From assembly GCA_039183635.1 (NCBI GenBank), contig JBCDBL010000081.1, forward strand, positions 1 to 19,769: a DNA stretch of 19,769 bases. Direction: 5' to 3'. Positions 15,867 to 19,769 of this stretch are shown here, piece after piece. The notes below the pieces were generated by a model. The model had not been told where the DNA came from. It made no database searches and worked only from the letters and a program-made list of their open reading frames with translations. Source of the stretch: JBCDBL01 sp039183635. GTDB lineage: Bacteria > Pseudomonadota > Alphaproteobacteria > Caulobacterales > Parvularculaceae. Made by a program: the position numbers and the translations under genes. How positions within the stretch are numbered: the stretch's first letter is position 1; each line of letters starts with the position of its first letter.

Positions 15867-16370
15867 GTGGCGAAATATAACGAGTTGCAGAAGAGCATAC
15901 AGGACTACGGGCGCGCGGCTTTTGAGAATATGTGTTTGTGCCGTCATTTTGCAGAGACCCTTGCGAAGGGGATGCCGGGCTATTTGGACTGCGACCCGTC
16001 CTTGGTGGCCCTTGTCCCCGCCGAGGGGCCTTTTGATCCGAAAAGAGTTTATGGAGATGAGGCCTTTTCTTTCCATGGCGCCAAGGTCATCGCCCTCGCG
16101 CCCATTCAGTTCGGCGTCAGTCTTGTGGCGAAAAACCCGCAGGATGACGAAGCTCTATGGTTGCGCGCCAGGGTCTCCGTCGAAGTGGTGGGCGGCATGT
16201 TCGTCACCTTCATCGGCTTCCAAAGAAAGCTGGAGATCCCCACCGATGAAGTGAATTTCGAAAAGGTGTACGAGCGAATCTACAAAGAATATCTCGACAC
16301 CTTCAAAAAGGAGGTCGATGAATACCGGTCCGATCGTTTGAAAACCGGTATTGGCTTCGTCGCCGGCTAA
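15867..16370 (+). CDS. Unrecognised 167-residue protein in the rpiA-gor operon
   Basis: I do not recognise a family. AGGAG at 15851-15855 is 11 nt from the GTG at 15867 but only 2 nt from an in-frame TTG at 15858, so I choose the GTG. There is no signal peptide or membrane helix. The N-terminal part is helical with two Cys in MCLCRHF, a central part looks beta-rich (KVIALAPIQFGVSLVAKN, LRARVSVEVVGGMFVTFIGF), and the C-terminal part has a charged helix (FEKVYERIYKEYLDTFKKEV). Codon use matches its housekeeping neighbours, and the tight spacing to rpiA supports a real, cotranscribed gene. A small cytoplasmic protein of unknown role is as far as the sequence goes. Confidence 0.85.
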   Translation: MAKYNELQKSIQDYGRAAFENMCLCRHFAETLAKGMPGYLDCDPSLVALVPAEGPFDPKRVYGDEAFSFHGAKVIALAPIQFGVSLVAKNPQDDEALWLRARVSVEVVGGMFVTFIGFQRKLEIPTDEVNFEKVYERIYKEYLDTFKKEVDEYRSDRLKTGIGFVAG

Positions 16371-16450
16371 CGTTCTTGCTCCCCATCCGCCGCGTGCTTG
16401 TCGGCGTTAACCATTTCCGTCAGTATGTGTGAAGCGTTTTGGGAGAGGGG

Positions 16451-16936
16451 ATGTTCATGCTAAAACGTCATGCCGCCGTGGCTGGTTTTGTGTTGGCCGT
16501 GCTTTTCACGTCCGGCCCTGCGTCTGCAGGATCGTACGAAAAAGCGCGGGAAATGGTCGAAGTCGCCGGCGTTCGGGAATCGATCGAGTTGGTGATCCCC
16601 ATGGCTGTCGACGAGGCGCTCTCCGGCCTTGCCGCCCAGGGGGCGAACGAACAATCTCTGGCCCTCTTGCGGGAGGTTTTCATAGATGAAATCACCGATG
16701 CCATTCCAGAATATCTGGATCTCGTCGCTTCGGTCTATGCCCGGCACTTCAGCGATTCTGAGCTGACCGAGATTATCGTCTTTTACGAAACCCCCGTCGG
16801 GCGCAAGATGGTGGCCAAAACGCCGAATATTATCTCTGAGTCAGAGCAAGCTGCAGCGGGCTGGATGCTGACGGTGTTGTCACGTATCGGTGAAAATCTC
16901 GAAGAGAAGTTGCGCGAACGGGGCCTGGCCGCTTAA
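16451..16936 (+). CDS. Exported DUF2059-family protein
   Basis: A 161-residue predicted periplasmic protein. Residues 1-26 are a signal peptide ending ASA|GS, and the rest is helical. SDSELTEIIVFYETPVGRKM (101-120) is the core signature of DUF2059, a family of unknown function often found in alphaproteobacteria. The ATG at 16451 is preceded by GGGAGAGG with good spacing; the ATG at 16457 is a less likely alternative. It lies 80 nt after the unknown gene and 38 nt before gor, an order I recall as common beside rpiA and gor in this class. Function cannot be inferred beyond export and probable protein-protein contacts. Confidence 0.9.
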   Translation: MFMLKRHAAVAGFVLAVLFTSGPASAGSYEKAREMVEVAGVRESIELVIPMAVDEALSGLAAQGANEQSLALLREVFIDEITDAIPEYLDLVASVYARHFSDSELTEIIVFYETPVGRKMVAKTPNIISESEQAAAGWMLTVLSRIGENLEEKLRERGLAA

Positions 16937-16974
16937 GACTGTAGGCCCTCGATCCCTGCTTCGGAGAGCTTCCC

Positions 16975-18363
16975 ATGTCAGACTACGATTACGACCTGTT
17001 CACCATCGGCGCCGGGTCCGGCGGCGTTCGTGCATCGCGGCTGGCGGCCGCCCATGGCGCGCGGGTGGGCGTTGCAGAAGAACACAGGGTCGGGGGCACC
17101 TGCGTCATTCGCGGTTGCGTGCCAAAAAAGTTTATGGTGTTCGCCAGTCATTTCGCCGAGGAGTTTCGGGATGCGAAGGGCTATGGCTGGACGGTCGGCG
17201 AGCCTGAATTCGACTGGACGAGATTTATCGAAAACAAAGACGCCGAGATCGACCGTCTTAACGGGATTTACATTCGCAATTTGAAAAACGCCGGTGCTGA
17301 CATTATTCAGTCAAGGGCGGTTTTGAAAGACGCCCATACAGTGCGCCTCGTCGACGAGGGCCGTGACGTCACCGCCGATAAAATCCTCATCGCCACAGGC
17401 GGGACGCCCAATGTCGATGTTTCTGTTCCGGGCCATGAACATGGCGTTACGTCCAACGAAGCGTTTCATCTGGAAAAGTTGCCGGACCATATAGTGGTTG
17501 CGGGCGGCGGTTATATCGCCATTGAATTCGCCTGTATTTTCGCCGGTCTTGGCGCGAAGGTATGCCTTGTTTACCGCGGCGAGGATATTTTACGTTACTT
17601 TGATACGGATATCTCCGTACGCGTCCATGATGAAATGCGTAAAAAAGGGGTGCGCATCATCACCCAGACAGTTTTTACGGAAATTGAGAAGAAGCAGGAT
17701 GGCGGCTTGCGCTGTCATCTGAAAAACGGCCTTCATGTGGACGCCGATGAAGTGATGTGGGCGATCGGGCGTCGGCCTGCGACAGAAGGGCTCGGGCTTG
17801 AGAAGGCGGGGGTCGAGGTGAACGCAAAAGGCGCGATCGTTGTCGACGCCTATTCGAAAACCAGCGCCGACAACATTTACGCCATCGGCGATGTCACTGA
17901 TCGCGTCAACCTGACCCCTGTTGCGATACGCGAAGGGGGCGCTTTTTTTGAAACGGTTTTCCGCGATAACCCGACAAAGATGGATTACGAGGACATTCCT
18001 AAAGCGGTGTTCAGCCAGCCCCCGGTGGGAAGCGTTGGACTGTCTGAGTACGAGGCGCGGCGCAAGTTCGGTGCGGTCGACATTTATAAAACCGAGTTCC
18101 GCGCCATGAAAAACATGCTGTCCGGTAACGAAGAACGTACAATGATGAAACTTGTCATCGATGCGGGCACCGACCGTGTCGTCGGTTGCCATATTGTCGG
18201 ACCGGAGGCGCCGGAAATGATCCAATGCATCGCCATCGCCGTCAAAGCCGGTGTGACGAAAGCCGACTTCGATGCAACGTGCGCGCTTCACCCGACCATC
18301 GCCGAAGAGCTTGTGACGCTGCGCGAAAAGTATGTGCCGTCGGAGTTGAAAAAGGCGCTTTAG
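16975..18363 (+). CDS. gor: Glutathione-disulfide reductase (NADPH)
   Basis: A 462-residue FAD flavoprotein that reduces glutathione disulfide with NADPH in the cytoplasm. The FAD-binding GAGSGG is at 12-17 and the redox pair Cys43/Cys48 sits in GGTCVIRGCVPKK. The second nucleotide fold has GGGYIAIE (177-184), and the basic residues of VYRGEDILRYFD (about Arg201 and Arg207) fit preference for NADPH over NADH. The C-terminal LHPTIAEELVTL supplies His439 and Glu444 of the partner subunit's active site. GAGAG precedes the ATG. It is the last gene of the rpiA unit and is followed by a 12-bp-stem inverted repeat. The dihydrolipoamide dehydrogenase alternative is unlikely given the sequence around the redox cysteines. 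Confidence 0.95.
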   Translation: MSDYDYDLFTIGAGSGGVRASRLAAAHGARVGVAEEHRVGGTCVIRGCVPKKFMVFASHFAEEFRDAKGYGWTVGEPEFDWTRFIENKDAEIDRLNGIYIRNLKNAGADIIQSRAVLKDAHTVRLVDEGRDVTADKILIATGGTPNVDVSVPGHEHGVTSNEAFHLEKLPDHIVVAGGGYIAIEFACIFAGLGAKVCLVYRGEDILRYFDTDISVRVHDEMRKKGVRIITQTVFTEIEKKQDGGLRCHLKNGLHVDADEVMWAIGRRPATEGLGLEKAGVEVNAKGAIVVDAYSKTSADNIYAIGDVTDRVNLTPVAIREGGAFFETVFRDNPTKMDYEDIPKAVFSQPPVGSVGLSEYEARRKFGAVDIYKTEFRAMKNMLSGNEERTMMKLVIDAGTDRVVGCHIVGPEAPEMIQCIAIAVKAGVTKADFDATCALHPTIAEELVTLREKYVPSELKKAL

Positions 18364-18388
18364 GGCGGCCTCAGGCGTCAACGTAAAC

Positions 18389-18429
18389 TAAAGCGTCGTC
18401 GCTTCAATCGGATGTGAGACGACGCTTTA
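18389..18429. terminator. Perfect 12-bp inverted repeat after gor
   Basis: TAAAGCGTCGTC (18389-18400) and GACGACGCTTTA (18418-18429) are perfectly complementary around a 17-nt loop. The place right after gor suits a transcription end, but the loop is long and only CGTCTTTGGG follows, not a T-tract. It may instead be a copy of an interspersed palindromic repeat, or both. Confidence 0.5.
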
Positions 18430-18507
18430 CGTCTTTGGGTGTAAGCGTTGGCGTGTAGTTTCTTGATGAGACCCGTTATTGAGAAACAGGCCCCACAGCA
18501 CCAGAAC

Positions 18508-18936
18508 TCATTTTGTCGGAAGGGCGTCCGCAGCATAGTTGCCGGAAAACTCACCGGACGGAGGAATTGGTTTGATCACGTCGATCAATACGCCGTTTGG
18601 GTCGCGCGTAATGAAGTGCCTCTGGCCGAAGGCCTCATCGGTTAGGGTTTTTATGATGGGTAATCCGCCTTTTTTCGCCCGATGGAATTCGACGTCAACA
18701 TCTTCAACTTCGAAGTTAAGAATGAGGCCGCTGATTGTTCCGCGCGCTTCTTCGGGAATGGTTTCGTGGTCGTCTTTGAGGATAGCGATATTGACTTTCG
18801 GGTCTTCGCGCGATTGCAGATGGCAATACCAGTCAGCATCGAAACTCATATTGAACCTAAAGTTATCGACATAGAAGGCTCTTGTCGCCGCCACATCGTT
18901 GGTTTGGATCACAGGGTAGTACTGGGTGCATTTCAT
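18508..18936 (-). CDS. VOC-superfamily (glyoxalase/bleomycin-resistance fold) protein
   Basis: A 142-residue single-subunit VOC protein; relatives bind or transform small molecules, including drug-binding resistance proteins and dioxygenases. The paired beta-alpha-beta-beta-beta modules are visible: YYPVIQTNDVAATRAFYVDNF at the front, and a second module with LILNFEVEDVDVEFHRAKKGG and then RHFITRDPNGVLIDVI. The position that is often a metal-binding Glu at the end (GxxIE) is Asp here, so metal-dependent lyase activity is uncertain and ligand binding is plausible. The ATG at 18936 is chosen for its GAGGAA ribosome-binding site; the frame extends further upstream but through the operator region. 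It is divergent from the TetR gene at 19005. Confidence 0.87.
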   Translation of the reverse strand: MKCTQYYPVIQTNDVAATRAFYVDNFRFNMSFDADWYCHLQSREDPKVNIAILKDDHETIPEEARGTISGLILNFEVEDVDVEFHRAKKGGLPIIKTLTDEAFGQRHFITRDPNGVLIDVIKPIPPSGEFSGNYAADALPTK

Positions 18937-18957
18937 GTTGTTTTTCCTCAAAAAGAT

Positions 18958-18974
18958 ACATACAGTGTGTATGT
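18958..18974. promoter_or_regulatory. TetR operator candidate 1, perfect palindrome
   Basis: ACATACA-GTG-TGTATGT is a perfect 7-3-7 inverted repeat located 21 bp before the VOC start. The half-site ACATACA resembles that of AcrR-type regulators as I recall it. It lies where it could block the VOC promoter. Confidence 0.6.
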
Positions 18975-18987
18975 TTTTGAACCATAA

Positions 18988-19004
18988 ACATACAGGCTGC
19001 ATGC
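18988..19004. promoter_or_regulatory. TetR operator candidate 2, imperfect copy touching the TetR start
   Basis: ACATACA-GGC-TGCATGC matches the first operator in its left arm and five of seven bases in its right arm, with the same 3-bp spacer. Its start is exactly 30 bp after that of operator 1, about three helical turns, and it ends at the base before the TetR ATG at 19005. Confidence 0.55.
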
Positions 19005-19601
19005 ATGCAACAGAAAAAGCAGGCCCGATCCAATAAATCACGTACAGACGCCACGAGATCGGCGCTCATAAACGCCGCAAGAACATTGTTCGCGGAGAAG
19101 GGCTATGCAGAAACGACAACGCCGGACATCGTCAAAGCGGCAGGCGTTACACGGGGCGCTCTGTACCATCACTTCGATGACAAAGTTGAGCTCTTCCGCG
19201 CCGTTGTTATTCAAGAGTACGCAAGTGTTGCGGCTGAAATCACTGCTTCTGCGACAAAGGCCCACAGCTCAGCGATTCAGGCTTTGCGACAGGGCGGTCG
19301 CGGTTACTTGGAGGCCATGAAAAACAAAGGTCGAATTCGGATCATGTTATTGGATGGTCCGGCTGTACTGGGGCAAATAGAACTCAATAAAATTGACCGG
19401 GAGACTTCAGAGGACGCCCTGCGCATTGGCCTTGCAGAAGCCATGCAGAGCAAAGAGATTAAACAGTTGCCGATCGAGGCGCTGACCGTGCAGCTCTCCG
19501 CTATGTTCGATAAGGCGGCGTTAGCAATCTCCGAAGGCGGCAGCGCCGAGGATCATTTCGATGTTCTGGACGCGATCATCATGACGCTCGCACAAGAGTA
19601 A
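19005..19601 (+). CDS. TetR/AcrR-family transcriptional regulator
   Basis: A 198-residue TetR regulator with a textbook DNA-binding domain at about 14-60: AARTLFAEKGYAETTTPDIV, then KAAGVTRGALYHHFDDKVELF. The remaining helices form the ligand pocket. It is divergent from the VOC gene, and the shared 68-bp spacer holds two related palindromes, so it most likely represses both itself and the VOC gene and is relieved by an unknown small molecule that the VOC protein may bind or convert (inference). The ribosome-binding site is weak (AGG at 18994-18996, inside operator 2). An ATG at 19001 is in another frame and is not used. Confidence 0.93.
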   Translation: MQQKKQARSNKSRTDATRSALINAARTLFAEKGYAETTTPDIVKAAGVTRGALYHHFDDKVELFRAVVIQEYASVAAEITASATKAHSSAIQALRQGGRGYLEAMKNKGRIRIMLLDGPAVLGQIELNKIDRETSEDALRIGLAEAMQSKEIKQLPIEALTVQLSAMFDKAALAISEGGSAEDHFDVLDAIIMTLAQE

Positions 19602-19614
19602 TTTGAGGAGCGTC

Positions 19615-19677
19615 ATCCCGGACGTTACACGCGCCCAAAACCCATAGGTTTTGGTGTGCGCGTGTTAGCGCCGGGAT
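19615..19677. repeat. Long imperfect palindrome, first of two tandem hairpins
   Basis: Outer arms ATCCCGG (19615-19621) and CCGGGAT (19671-19677) enclose inner arms ACACGCGCCCAAAACC (19627-19642) and GGTTTTGG-TG-TGCGCGTGT (19647-19665) around a CATA loop. The inner arms pair almost completely with a small bulge. The CATCCCGG...CCGGGATC frame is typical of interspersed repeats in alphaproteobacteria as I recall. It also lies just after the TetR stop and could end its transcript. Confidence 0.7.
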
Positions 19678-19712
19678 CTGTCTCCGCGTGTCTGAAATCT
19701 GTTGCACCAGGT

Positions 19713-19769
19713 CCCGGATCGCTCGATTTTCTAACCAAGTCAAAGACTTGGAGAAAACCGGCGTCCGGG
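19713..19769. repeat. Long imperfect palindrome, second tandem hairpin, reaching the window end
   Basis: Arms CCCGGA (19713-19718) and TCCGGG (19764-19769) enclose TTTTCT-AA-CCAAGTC (19727-19741) and GACTTGGAGAAAA (19745-19757) around an AAA loop. The design matches the first hairpin (CCCGG ends, long inner stem, short loop) but the inner sequence differs. It may continue past the window. Confidence 0.65.

Noticed and set aside
17590..18381. 263-codon open frame on the minus strand over gor
   Set aside because: It is antisense to the conserved C-terminal half of gor, with a low-complexity Arg/His-rich translation.
18937..19041. Upstream extension of the VOC gene to an ATG at 19041
   Set aside because: It would run through both operator palindromes and into the TetR gene; the ATG at 18936 has a good ribosome-binding site and fits the family length.

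Overview
The window looks like a chromosomal segment of an alphaproteobacterium; I cannot name the genus. The evidence is housekeeping genes of alphaproteobacterial type and order (gph facing glmU-glmS, then rpiA, an unknown gene, a DUF2059 gene and gor), plus intergenic repeats of the kind scattered through alphaproteobacterial genomes. GC content is moderate. Codon use in parts of the left third is visibly more T/A-rich than in the housekeeping block on the right.

Left, accessory half (1-9.7 kb). It starts inside a CocE/NonD-type serine hydrolase, then has a TetR regulator and a serine beta-lactamase-fold (S12/class C type) hydrolase on the minus strand. An AT-rich divergent promoter region separates these from a plus-strand series: an aldehyde dehydrogenase, a second S12-type hydrolase with a C-terminal membrane domain, the decayed 5' end of a cystathionine gamma-synthase-family gene, and a third S12-type hydrolase that is a predicted lipoprotein. 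Three S12-type enzymes with three different predicted locations (no visible signal, inner membrane, lipoprotein), a CocE-type hydrolase and an aldehyde dehydrogenase suggest hydrolysis and oxidation of some amide, ester or peptide-like compound. No substrate can be read from the sequence.

Middle (9.7-10.9 kb). A helix-turn-helix repressor with a LexA/CI-like C-terminal domain that lacks the catalytic Ser and Lys is divergent from a 64-residue protein gene. A perfect 7-5-7 inverted repeat lies over the repressor's likely -10 box.

Housekeeping block (10.9-18.4 kb). gph (phosphoglycolate phosphatase) is on the minus strand. On the plus strand glmU and glmS supply UDP-GlcNAc for the cell wall: GlmS makes glucosamine-6-phosphate and GlmU performs the last two steps. 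Then comes a probable operon of rpiA (pentose phosphate pathway), an unrecognised 167-residue protein, a secreted DUF2059 protein and gor (glutathione reductase). NADPH made by the pentose phosphate pathway is the reductant for Gor.

Right end (18.4-19.77 kb). A VOC/glyoxalase-fold gene and a TetR regulator are divergent, sharing a 68-bp spacer with two related operator-like palindromes. The window ends in two tandem long imperfect hairpins with CCCGG/CCGGG ends, probably an interspersed repeat. I see no phage, transposase, CRISPR, tRNA or rRNA genes and no obvious new multi-gene system. The best leads are the hydrolase cluster, the degenerate repressor with its operator, the tandem TetR operators and the terminal repeats.
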